DNA of 12,123 nucleotides from JAATFY01 sp049276515. Its GTDB lineage: Bacteria; Pseudomonadota; Alphaproteobacteria; UBA9219. Of this stretch, positions 1 through 6,545 are shown piece by piece; the stretch's first letter is position 1, and each line of letters opens with the position of its first letter. Position numbers and translations under genes: made by a program. Under the pieces are notes generated by a model. That model saw nothing but the letters and a program-made list of their open reading frames with translations. It ran no database searches and was not told where the DNA came from. The stretch is from the NCBI GenBank assembly GCA_049276515.1, contig JBASWO010000035.1, forward strand, positions 1-12,123. The letters are read 5' to 3'.

Positions 1-978
1 CCCTTGCACATCACAATCTCCATTGGTGGTGTCAAACTGCCAACTGTGGCAAAAAGCGCTACCGAAGCGATGATTTTTGCTGAGCAAGCTTTGCATGATG
101 CTCATCAGCGTGGCCGCAATCTCTTTGCAGAATATGTCGATAGCCCTGAGCGTATGTTAGAGAACCGCCAACTTTTAGAATTAGGTGAGCGCATCAAGAG
201 CGCCTTTAAAAATAATGGTTTCAAGTTGGCGTTTCAGCCGATCATCGAGACAGCCTCAGGCAAGATCGTTTGCTATGAAGCCTTGGTTCGCATGTTTGGT
301 GATGATGGTAAGCCCATTTCAGCCGCCCTCTTTGTGCCCGCCATTGAACAATTAGGCTTAGCGTTTGAGCTCGATCGTCTTGTTCTAGATCTGGCTGTCA
401 AAGAGCTCGAAGAGCATCCCGATCTTTCGCTCGCCATCAATGTTTCTGGTTTGACAGCAGCTCAAGCTGATTGGCCCGAGCATGTCAAAAATATTCTAGG
501 TTTCCGTCGTTCTGTCGCTGAACGTCTGGTTGTTGAAATCACAGAAACAGCCGCCATTGTTGATGTGACAGAAACGCGCAAATTCGTTGATCAATTGCGT
601 GAGTTGGGTGGCCGTGTCTCCTTGGATGATTTTGGTGCTGGCTTTACATCCATTCGCCATTTGCGCTCACTTGCAGTTTCAATCATGAAAATTGATAAAG
701 ATTTGCTCCATAATATTTTGACGAATGCTGAGCAACAGCATTTGGTTTTAGCGCTGATTGAATTAGCACATGGGCTTGGTTTACAGATTGTTGCCGAAGG
801 TATTGAGACAGCCGAGATTGCTGATTGGATGAAGCGTGCACGCGTTGATATGATGCAGGGCTATTATTTTGGTAAACCAGCTTTGGGCAAGCCATGGTTG
901 GAAGAAAAAAAAGCAGGTGACAGCAAAAGCGCCGCACCTGCCGTGATCATGCCGCTTTTACGCGCCGCAACCGTTTAA
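1..978 (+). CDS. GGDEF-EAL cyclic-di-GMP phosphodiesterase, 5' truncated by the window edge
   Basis: The frame is open from base 1, so the start lies outside the window. The first ~40 residues match the end of a GGDEF domain (TISIGG, then AEQALHDAHQRGRN, the usual ADxALYxAKxxGRN helix). A full EAL domain follows: the signature EAL within YEALVR at 277-285, then INVSG, VEITET, DDFGAG at 625-642, MKIDK, AEGIET and QGYYFGKP. All of the metal- and catalysis-related acidic, Asn and Lys positions of active EAL phosphodiesterases appear to be present, so hydrolysis of c-di-GMP to pGpG is expected. Whether the GGDEF half is active or only regulatory cannot be seen because its GGDEF loop is missing. 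The C-terminal ~25 residues after the EAL domain are Lys/Ala rich. The TAA stop directly abuts the phaR stop on the other strand. Confidence 0.93.
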   Translation, partial: PLHITISIGGVKLPTVAKSATEAMIFAEQALHDAHQRGRNLFAEYVDSPERMLENRQLLELGERIKSAFKNNGFKLAFQPIIETASGKIVCYEALVRMFGDDGKPISAALFVPAIEQLGLAFELDRLVLDLAVKELEEHPDLSLAINVSGLTAAQADWPEHVKNILGFRRSVAERLVVEITETAAIVDVTETRKFVDQLRELGGRVSLDDFGAGFTSIRHLRSLAVSIMKIDKDLLHNILTNAEQQHLVLALIELAHGLGLQIVAEGIETAEIADWMKRARVDMMQGYYFGKPALGKPWLEEKKAGDSKSAAPAVIMPLLRAATV

Positions 979-1671
979 TTATTTCTTGTTCATCTCAGCT
1001 AATTGGCGCTGCAAAGCGGCAATTTTATTCTGCACATCTTCACCTGATGTTTGAGATTGCGACGCCTGATTGGTAGCTGGCGTCGGCATAGGTGTGATGT
1101 TGGAGGCTGGTGTGAAAGCTGCTTCTTCGGCGCGTTCTTGTTCGCTCGCACTATCAGAAGGTGGTTTCGATGGTGTCATGCCGGGCATACCTTGCATACC
1201 TGGCATTCCAGTACCAAAGGGTGAGAACATGCGCATGGCGCGTTCAAACATCGCCATATTCTGCTTGCCCATTTCTTCTAAGGTGCTGCCAAAGGGGAAC
1301 ATGCCGCCAAAGGTACTTTGAAAGTAGCTGCGAATTTGTTCTTGGTTTTTCGACAAGGATTGCATGCTGTGTTCAAGATATTTGGGCACGAGCCATTGCA
1401 TATTATCGCCATAGAAACCGATCAACTGGCGTAAAAAGCTGATAGGCAGAAGATTTTGTCCAGCCTTACCTTCTTCTTCAACAATGATCTGGGTCAGAAC
1501 AGAGCGAGTAATATCTTCGCTGGTTTTGGCATCATAAACATTAAATTCAATGCCTTCTTTGACCATTTTGGAGAGGTCATCGAGCGTTACATAAGAGCTC
1601 GTCGCCGTATTATAGAGGCGGCGATTGGCATATTTTTTAATAGTGACAGTTTGTTTTGGCGCGTCGCTCAT
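979..1671 (-). CDS. phaR: Polyhydroxyalkanoate synthesis regulator PhaR
   Basis: 230 residues. The N-terminus (about residues 8-70) is the PHB/PHA accumulation regulator DNA-binding domain, with the hallmark IKKYANRRLYNT, then SYVTLDDLSKMV and the segment around FNVYDAKTSEDITR. The second PHB_acc domain follows (LLPISFLRQLIGFYGDNMQ and WLVPKYLEHSM). The C-terminal half is Met/Gly/Pro rich (GMPGMQGMPGM), then Ser/Thr/Ala rich, and ends in a short coiled-coil helix. In this family PhaR binds both DNA and PHA polymer: it represses phasin and PHA genes and is titrated off by nascent granules. The ATG at 1671 is preceded by AAGGA at 1680-1684, a good ribosome site. It is divergent from the 136-residue gene and PhaC-like gene, with a candidate operator between them. 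Family assignment is secure; the targets are inferred. Confidence 0.95.
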   Translation of the reverse strand: MSDAPKQTVTIKKYANRRLYNTATSSYVTLDDLSKMVKEGIEFNVYDAKTSEDITRSVLTQIIVEEEGKAGQNLLPISFLRQLIGFYGDNMQWLVPKYLEHSMQSLSKNQEQIRSYFQSTFGGMFPFGSTLEEMGKQNMAMFERAMRMFSPFGTGMPGMQGMPGMTPSKPPSDSASEQERAEEAAFTPASNITPMPTPATNQASQSQTSGEDVQNKIAALQRQLAEMNKK

Positions 1672-1827
1672 TGAAGGGTCCTTCGCGTTCAGCCGATATT
1701 GAAAAGTTAAGTATGGTTAATTTTCGCGCGCCGGCAGGGAAAAAACAAGGTGAATCTTACAGAGCAAGTGCGATGTTCGAACAAGCGCCTGAATATGCTG
1801 ACTAATATCGTACATTTTCTCATGACG

Positions 1828-1841
1828 CGCATTGCGATGCG
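1828..1841. promoter_or_regulatory. Candidate PhaR operator (14-base inverted repeat)
   Basis: CGCATTGCGATGCG reads as CGCAT-n-GC-n-ATGCG on both strands. It ends 15 bases before the ATG at 1857, in the spacer between phaR and the PhaC-like module. TGC/GCA-rich dyads are the type of site reported for alphaproteobacterial PhaR proteins. A further TGCGATG copy lies at 1769-1775. The palindrome is seen; that PhaR binds it is an inference from position and composition. Confidence 0.4.
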
Positions 1842-1856
1842 TGCTTTACTTTCAGG

Positions 1857-2267
1857 ATGAGCGATAGCAAAGCATCCACACAAAGCGAAATTCAAAGTTT
1901 AGCCTCCGAGGTTATGGATTTATGGCAAGAGCATTTGGCCGTCTATGCATCAGACCCTTCAGCTAAAGCTGAATTGATGCGCCTTCTCGAGCCCCAAAGG
2001 CGCCTGTTTGCTGATTGGGCTTCGATGATGCAAAATGGCTTTCATGCAGGCTCATTCGCTTCATCCGACGGCACCCCACACGCAGACGCAGCAAGCGCCA
2101 CGGCTAGGACCGCGTCCTCTGCAACTGCATCTGATGACAGCGCTTTGCGTTTGGCCCAGTTTGCCCATCGTTTGGCCGAGCTTGAAAAACGCCTCGATCG
2201 TGTCGAAGCCGCTCTTAACGCGCCAGCTCCAAAAACTCAGCGCCGTACAAAGCCTAGCCAACACTGA
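1857..2267 (+). CDS. Small helical protein upstream of PhaC-like gene (possible PHA synthase partner or phasin-like)
   Basis: 136 residues, no signal peptide or membrane segment. Residues ~8-62 look helical and amphipathic (SEVMDLWQEHLAVYASDP, LLEPQRRLFADWASMM). An Ala/Ser/Thr-rich linker (~66-93) follows, then a coiled-coil helix (LAQFAHRLAELEKRLDRVEAAL) and a basic tail (KTQRRTKPSQ). The layout resembles PHA-associated accessory proteins: phasins and the small PhaE/PhaR-type synthase subunits also have long helices and a C-terminal coiled coil. I recognise no family with certainty, so the role is inferred from its position just before a PhaC-like gene and opposite phaR. The next in-frame codons upstream contain no start before a stop at 1803, so ATG 1857 is the only sensible start, though its ribosome site is weak. 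Its 3' part overlaps the open frame of the next gene. Confidence 0.75.
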   Translation: MSDSKASTQSEIQSLASEVMDLWQEHLAVYASDPSAKAELMRLLEPQRRLFADWASMMQNGFHAGSFASSDGTPHADAASATARTASSATASDDSALRLAQFAHRLAELEKRLDRVEAALNAPAPKTQRRTKPSQH

Positions 2268-3300
2268 ATTTGATCAAGCTTTGCTCCATGAAAGTGTAGC
2301 GCGTATGCGCCGCTTTATCGCGGGCATCAAGGCCTACCAATATCATTATGATCAGAGAGATGTCGTTGAGGCCCCTGTCATCTGGCAAGACGGCACAACC
2401 TCTTTACGTGACTATAACCCTAGTCATTCAACGGCACCGATTATTCTTGTCATTCCGTCTTTGATTAATCGCTTTCATATTCTTGATTTGGATTTTGCAT
2501 CCTCCTTTCTGCGCCGCTTGGCAGCCGAAGGTTTTCGTCCTCTCGTTGTGGATTGGGATCATCCAGGTGAGAAAGAAAAATCATTTAGTCTCACTGATTA
2601 TGTAACAAAACGCCTTCTGCCCATTTTGGATTTTTTGCAATCCAGTCAGACAAATCCAGTACATGTCATGGGGTACTGTATGGGGGGATTGTTAGCATTA
2701 GCTCTGGCAACACTTCAAAAAGAGCGCGTTAAAACACTTACATTATTGGCAACACCTTGGGATTTTCATAAGCCCAATCCAGATATCGCCTCATCTTTTA
2801 TAGCTGTGGCCGAGCAAATGGAGCCTTGTTTGCAAGCAACAGGATTGCTTCCGGTTGATGTTATTCAAAGTCTTTTTGCAGGGTTCCAGCCCATGCAAGT
2901 CCTCAATAAATTTTCTGAATTTGCCAGCCTTGATCCCGATAGCATGGAGGCAAGGCAATTTGTTTTACTTGAGGATTGGCTGAATGATGGTGTGCCTTTA
3001 ACAGCACCTGTTGCTCGCGAGTGTCTCATCGATTGGTACGGCGAAAATTATACGGCCAAATTAGATTGGCATATTGATGGCACCATCATCGATCCGCGCA
3101 CCATTCAAACACCCAGTTATGTCGTTGTACCTGGGCGAGACCATATTGTGCCGCCCGAATCTGCTTTGCCACTTGCGCGGCTTTTGCCGCGTGCCTCGCT
3201 CCATGAGCCTATGATGGGTCATATTGGCATGATTGTAAGCCGCAATGCTTCACATCAGGTGTGGTCGCCCCTTTTTAAGTGGCTCAGCGAACACAGATAG
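2035..3300 (+). CDS. PhaC-like alpha/beta hydrolase (class III-type PHA synthase family); start uncertain
   Basis: The alpha/beta-hydrolase core runs from VIPSLINRFHILDLD through GFRPLVVDWDHPG to the C-terminus. The nucleophile elbow is GYCMGG, with the Cys codon at 2677-2679; Asp (GRDHIVPP, 3139) and His (GHIGMIV, 3220) complete the Cys-Asp-His triad of PHA synthases, rather than the Ser of lipases. The order LINRxxILDL...VDW...LTDY is that of class III PhaC. It probably polymerises hydroxyacyl-CoA or acts on a related thioester. Start choice is open: 2035 and 2044 use the longest frame; ATG 2134 and ATG 2305 are shorter options, 2305 avoiding overlap with the upstream gene. I favour an early start because GPRPLQLHL (from 2107) resembles, from memory, the N-terminus of alphaproteobacterial relatives. 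None of these starts has a clear ribosome site, so translation may be coupled to the upstream gene. Confidence 0.85.
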   Translation: MAFMQAHSLHPTAPHTQTQQAPRLGPRPLQLHLMTALCVWPSLPIVWPSLKNASIVSKPLLTRQLQKLSAVQSLANTEFDQALLHESVARMRRFIAGIKAYQYHYDQRDVVEAPVIWQDGTTSLRDYNPSHSTAPIILVIPSLINRFHILDLDFASSFLRRLAAEGFRPLVVDWDHPGEKEKSFSLTDYVTKRLLPILDFLQSSQTNPVHVMGYCMGGLLALALATLQKERVKTLTLLATPWDFHKPNPDIASSFIAVAEQMEPCLQATGLLPVDVIQSLFAGFQPMQVLNKFSEFASLDPDSMEARQFVLLEDWLNDGVPLTAPVARECLIDWYGENYTAKLDWHIDGTIIDPRTIQTPSYVVVPGRDHIVPPESALPLARLLPRASLHEPMMGHIGMIVSRNASHQVWSPLFKWLSEHR

Positions 3301-3310
3301 TTAGTTGGTT

Positions 3311-3334
3311 AAAGGGCTAAGAAAGGCCCATTTT
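3311..3334 (+). terminator. Weak terminator-like hairpin after the PhaC-like gene
   Basis: GGGC (3314-3317) and GCCC (3326-3329) can pair around an 8-base loop, followed by ATTTT. The stem is only four pairs, so termination would be partial at best. It lies 13 bases after the stop at 3300, before the gene at 3386. Confidence 0.25.
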
Positions 3335-3385
3335 AACAGTGTTTTTGTTCCTGCAACTATTTGAATTTGATACAGTCCGATCATT

Positions 3386-4171
3386 ATGACGGATCTCAAT
3401 ACTTTATCGATTGTAAGTCGACCTCTTGCGCTCAAAGAGCAGTTTGTCCTTCAACAGTCGGAACCAAAAGAAGGCGGCCTTCACATCGCCAGCTTTCATA
3501 CATTTGCTTTTGCAAATAATGGGGCTCTACAGCAAATGGCAGCTCAACAAGATGTCATTATTGTTGAGGCGCCCTCTGAAAAATTGCCCTTTGGATCTTC
3601 TCTGGATCTAAGAGATCCGCGCAGAAGTGAATCTGTCCGTAATAATACGACCCCATCAATTCGTAAGCTTATGCAGCTTGAGAATAGAGTTCCTGTTATT
3701 TGTGTTGTTGCCAATGAAAATCAAGAAAGATTAGCCGCAGAAATTTGGGGACGATTTCCTGTAACTTATGTAACAGGTACTTATGATCTCACGACACACA
3801 CAGCTGTTGCGAATGTTATGCGCGCATCACATTTTAAATATCAAAAATCGGATGCGGATGTATTTCCTTTCTTTCGTATCCGTGAAAATGAGGAATCGGG
3901 TGCTATCGAAATTCTGAGCGAAAAACCTGTTCGCTTGACGCGTGCTGAAGCACGATTAATGTTTATTTTATCGGGCGGCGAATTCTGCGGTAATACATAT
4001 CTTTATAAGCAATATGCTATCGATAATCCTGCAATCGGTGCTAAAATTATCGCAGTGCAATCAAACAATATTAACAAAAAGCTGAGTGATGCTGGATTGC
4101 CCCTTATCGAAAGCATTGCCAACGTTGGACGCCAATGGCCTGCACAATTGGCGCGTCTGGCTCTCGCCTAA
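3386..4171 (+). CDS. Atypical response-regulator-like protein with degenerate winged helix
   Basis: 261 residues, cytoplasmic. The C-terminal ~78 residues (from 184) follow the plan of the OmpR/PhoB effector domain: LTRAEARLMFIL for the first helix, NNINKKLSDAG where IsrLRkKL lies, and IESIANVGRQW where the TVrGvGYrl hairpin lies. Residues ~32-147 have alternating strands and helices in receiver order (HIASFHTF, DVIIVEAP, VPVICVVA, PVTYVTG). The phospho-acceptor position after the third strand appears to be Glu (E61) instead of Asp, and the usual Thr and Lys after strands 4 and 5 are not evident. It would therefore be a phosphorylation-independent regulator, if the fold reading is right. No family recognised with certainty. 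It lies 43 bases upstream of acs on the same strand, suggesting co-transcription or control of acs. No clear ribosome site is visible before ATG 3386. Confidence 0.6.
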   Translation: MTDLNTLSIVSRPLALKEQFVLQQSEPKEGGLHIASFHTFAFANNGALQQMAAQQDVIIVEAPSEKLPFGSSLDLRDPRRSESVRNNTTPSIRKLMQLENRVPVICVVANENQERLAAEIWGRFPVTYVTGTYDLTTHTAVANVMRASHFKYQKSDADVFPFFRIRENEESGAIEILSEKPVRLTRAEARLMFILSGGEFCGNTYLYKQYAIDNPAIGAKIIAVQSNNINKKLSDAGLPLIESIANVGRQWPAQLARLALA

Positions 4172-4187
4172 TTTTTCTGCTACCCAT

Positions 4188-4210
4188 CTGTGAGCGCTTG
4201 CCACAGGTGA
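4188..4210 (+). promoter_or_regulatory. Hairpin overlapping the acs ribosome binding site
   Basis: CTGTG (4188-4192) pairs with CACAG (4202-4206), and GC (4194-4195) with GC (4200-4201) around a GCTT loop, with A4193 bulged. The 3' arm shares its last two bases with the ribosome site AGGTGA (4205-4210), five bases before ATG 4215. The ribosome site fixes the acs start. A regulatory role for the hairpin is speculative. Confidence 0.35.
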
Positions 4211-4214
4211 AAAA

Positions 4215-6143
4215 ATGTCTGATCTCATCAAAGTCTCTAAAGATGCTTCTGCACAAACCTGGATTGATGCCGCCACTTATAAGGCGATGTATGAGCAATC
4301 AATTAAAGATCCCAATGGTTTTTGGGGTGAGCAGGGTAAAACGCTGCAATGGATCAAACCTTATACCAAAGTTAAAAATACGAATTTTGATGGTGATGTC
4401 AGCATCAAATGGTTTGAAGACGGTGTTCTCAATGTCACCAGCAATTGTATTGATCGCCATTTAGAAAAACGTGGCAGTCAGACAGCAATCATTTGGGAAG
4501 GCGATGATCCAAATGAGCAAAAAAAAGTTTCTTACAAAGAGCTTTATGAAGAAGTCTGTCGCTTTGCGAATGTTTTAAAAGCGCAAGGCGTAAAAAAAGG
4601 CGATTGTGTTACGATTTACATGCCGATGATTTTAGAAGCAGCTTATGCGATGCTGGCTTGCGCGCGCATCGGGGCTATTCATTCGGTTGTCTTTGGCGGT
4701 TTCTCGCCTGAGAGTTTAAAAGACCGTATTCTGGATTGTAATTCTAAATTTCTCATAACGGCTGATGAAGGCTTGCGCGGCGGCAAAAAAGTGCCACTTA
4801 AAGTCAATGCTGATGCGGCGCTCAAATCTTGCCCAGATGTAAAAGCTGTCATTGTTGTAAAACGCACGGGCGCTTCTGTGCAGTGGGATGCTAAGCGAGA
4901 TCATTGGTATCATGAAGAAAAAGCCAAGGTTTCAGCCGCCTGTGCAGCTGAGCCCATGAATGCGGAAGATCCACTTTTTATTCTTTATACGTCTGGCTCA
5001 ACCGGTAAACCCAAAGGCGTTCTTCACACAACGGGCGGTTATCTGCTTTATGCTGCGCTCACCCATAAATATGCCTTTGATTATCGTGACGGCGATATTT
5101 ATTGGTGCACAGCTGATGTGGGTTGGGTAACTGGGCACAGCTATATTGTTTATGGACCACTCTGTAATGGTGCCACGACACTGATGTTTGAGGGTGTTCC
5201 CAATTATCCAGATAGCTCGCGTTTTTGGCAGGTTATTGATAAGCATAAAGTGAATATTTTTTATACGGCGCCTACGGCTATTCGTGCGCTCATGCGCGAA
5301 GGTGATGGTCCCGTTAAAAAAACCAGTCGGAAATCTTTGCGTCTTTTAGCAAGTGTTGGCGAGCCGATTAATCCTGAAGCATGGCTCTGGTATTATAATG
5401 TTGTGGGCGATGCGCGTTGTCCTGTGATTGATACATGGTGGCAGACAGAGACAGGCGGCCATATGATTTTGCCATTGCCAGGAGCAATTGATTTAAAACC
5501 GGGTTCAGCTACGAAACCTTTCTTTGGCGTACAGCCTCTTATTGTTGATGGCGAAGGCAAGGTTTTGGAAGGAGCCTGTGAAGGCAATCTTTGTATTGCT
5601 GATAGCTGGCCTGGACAGATGCGCACCGTCTTTGGCGATCATGAGCGGTTTAAGCAAACCTATTTCAGTAGCTTTAAAGGAAAATATTTTTCAGGCGATG
5701 GGTGCCGTCGTGATGCGGATGGATATTACTGGATTACGGGACGCGTCGATGATGTCATTAATGTTGCGGGCCACCGTTTGGGTACCGCAGAAATTGAAAG
5801 CGCTTTGGTAGCGCATCCTAAAGTCGCGGAGTCCGCAGTTGTTGGCTATCCCCACGATATTAAAGGACAGGGCATTTACGCTTATGTGACGCTGAAAACT
5901 GGTGTTACAGCTGATGATGGCTTACGCAAAGAGTTGATCAGTTGGGTTAGAAAAGAAATTAGTCCTATAGCAACACCCGATGTTATTCAGTGGGCGCCGG
6001 GCTTGCCAAAAACACGTTCAGGCAAAATCATGCGCCGCATTTTGCGTAAAATTGCAGCCAATGAGTTAGAAAATCTTGGTGATACATCAACCTTGGCTGA
6101 TCCCGCTGTTGTCGATGATTTAGTCAAAAATCGCGTGGCTTAA
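4215..6143 (+). CDS. acs: Acetyl-coenzyme A synthetase
   Basis: 642 residues, the normal length for AMP-forming acetate-CoA ligase. It converts acetate, ATP and CoA into acetyl-CoA, AMP and PPi in the cytoplasm. Motifs in order: an N-terminal ACS domain with WFEDGVLNVTSNCIDRHL; VFGGFSPESLKDRI; the phosphate-binding loop TSGSTGKPKG (259-268); DVGWVTGHSYIVYGPL; WWQTETGG (408-415), which shapes the acetate pocket with the Trp that limits acyl size; the hinge region SGDGCRRDADGYYWITGRVDDVINVAGHR (start and end given by SGDG and AGHR); and the C-terminal PKTRSGKIMRR. Lys604 in that motif corresponds to the lysine acetylated in Salmonella Acs. The ATG is preceded by AGGTGA. Acetyl-CoA links it functionally to the PHA genes upstream. 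The TAA overlaps the stop of the minus-strand gene at 6140. Confidence 0.98.
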   Translation: MSDLIKVSKDASAQTWIDAATYKAMYEQSIKDPNGFWGEQGKTLQWIKPYTKVKNTNFDGDVSIKWFEDGVLNVTSNCIDRHLEKRGSQTAIIWEGDDPNEQKKVSYKELYEEVCRFANVLKAQGVKKGDCVTIYMPMILEAAYAMLACARIGAIHSVVFGGFSPESLKDRILDCNSKFLITADEGLRGGKKVPLKVNADAALKSCPDVKAVIVVKRTGASVQWDAKRDHWYHEEKAKVSAACAAEPMNAEDPLFILYTSGSTGKPKGVLHTTGGYLLYAALTHKYAFDYRDGDIYWCTADVGWVTGHSYIVYGPLCNGATTLMFEGVPNYPDSSRFWQVIDKHKVNIFYTAPTAIRALMREGDGPVKKTSRKSLRLLASVGEPINPEAWLWYYNVVGDARCPVIDTWWQTETGGHMILPLPGAIDLKPGSATKPFFGVQPLIVDGEGKVLEGACEGNLCIADSWPGQMRTVFGDHERFKQTYFSSFKGKYFSGDGCRRDADGYYWITGRVDDVINVAGHRLGTAEIESALVAHPKVAESAVVGYPHDIKGQGIYAYVTLKTGVTADDGLRKELISWVRKEISPIATPDVIQWAPGLPKTRSGKIMRRILRKIAANELENLGDTSTLADPAVVDDLVKNRVA

Positions 6144-6379
6144 CCAGGCGTATTAGCTTGTGAAGCTCGTAAAAAGTGACGTCTGACACGAAGTAAAAGC
6201 CCAGCAGCACCTGCCGAGCCAATGCCGACAGCGCAACCAAAAGGATCACCATGCGCATGGCTAAAAGCATAAAGCCCGGTCGTTGTTGTTATAGCTGCTG
6301 CTACATAGGTTGCAATCAGGCCGAGCCTATCTAATTCTTCTTTTGTAGGTTCAGGGCGCGGATAAGTGTGTAATGGCAT
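6140..6379 (-). CDS. Small two-helix membrane protein, unknown
   Basis: 79 residues. After a short polar N-terminus (MPLHTYPRPEPTKEELDRL) come two hydrophobic segments, LIATYVAAAITTTTGLYAF and FGCAVGIGSAGAAGLLL, joined by SHAHGDP and followed by a basic tail (RVRRHFLR), consistent with a hairpin in the inner membrane. No family recognised. The frame is open upstream to 6475, but that extension would lie over the SDHAF4-like gene in another frame, so ATG 6379 is preferred. It starts 22 bases after the SDHAF4-like stop, in an AT-rich spacer with no visible ribosome site. It is likely the last gene of the minus-strand cluster. Its stop overlaps the acs stop. Confidence 0.55.
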   Translation of the reverse strand: MPLHTYPRPEPTKEELDRLGLIATYVAAAITTTTGLYAFSHAHGDPFGCAVGIGSAGAAGLLLRVRRHFLRASQANTPG

Positions 6380-6401
6380 ATATATTTTTAAAAAATTAAG
6401 T

Positions 6402-6545
6402 TTAGAAATCTGTACAACGACCTTTTTGTTCCCAATCACCATAACGCGTTGGCTCAGGTCCCTTAGGCCCGCCAATTTCTTTCAAGACGGGCTTTGGCTG
6501 TTCTTCCTTTTTCTTTTCATGAGATGATTTCTCTTTATCGCTCAT
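6402..6545 (-). CDS. SDHAF4-like (DUF1674) succinate dehydrogenase assembly factor
   Basis: A 47-residue protein, easily missed because of its size. The N-terminal half is Lys/Glu rich and probably disordered (MSDKEKSSHEKKKEEQPKP). The C-terminal half carries the full family signature: EIGGPKGPEPTRYGDWEQKG followed by RCTDF at the very end. In mitochondria SDHAF4 binds the flavinylated SDHA subunit and promotes its assembly into succinate dehydrogenase; bacterial DUF1674 proteins are presumed to do the same for SdhA. Its ATG overlaps the TGA of the upstream 150-residue gene (ATGA), so translation is probably coupled; there is no separate ribosome site. The signature makes the family call firm; the bacterial function is by homology. 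Confidence 0.88.
   Translation of the reverse strand: MSDKEKSSHEKKKEEQPKPVLKEIGGPKGPEPTRYGDWEQKGRCTDF

Noticed and set aside
1070..1442. Plus-strand open frames opposite phaR
   Set aside because: They are antisense to a clear phaR gene, and their Gly/Pro or Cys-rich content mirrors its C-terminal repeats.
1707..1895. 62-residue minus-strand open frame in the phaR spacer
   Set aside because: It overlaps the start of the 136-residue gene and the spacer, lacks a ribosome site and has an unlikely Cys/Arg-rich composition.
2061..2264. 67-residue minus-strand open frame in the overlap region
   Set aside because: It is antisense to two better-supported frames and has no ribosome site or recognisable domain.
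4191..4205. CRP-like site before acs
   Set aside because: TGTGA is present, but the right half reads GCCACA instead of TCACA, and it lies so close to the ATG that an RNA hairpin or chance is more likely.
6380..6475. N-terminal extension of the small membrane protein
   Set aside because: The same bases encode the conserved C-terminus of the SDHAF4-like protein in another frame; the shorter ATG at 6379 fits better.
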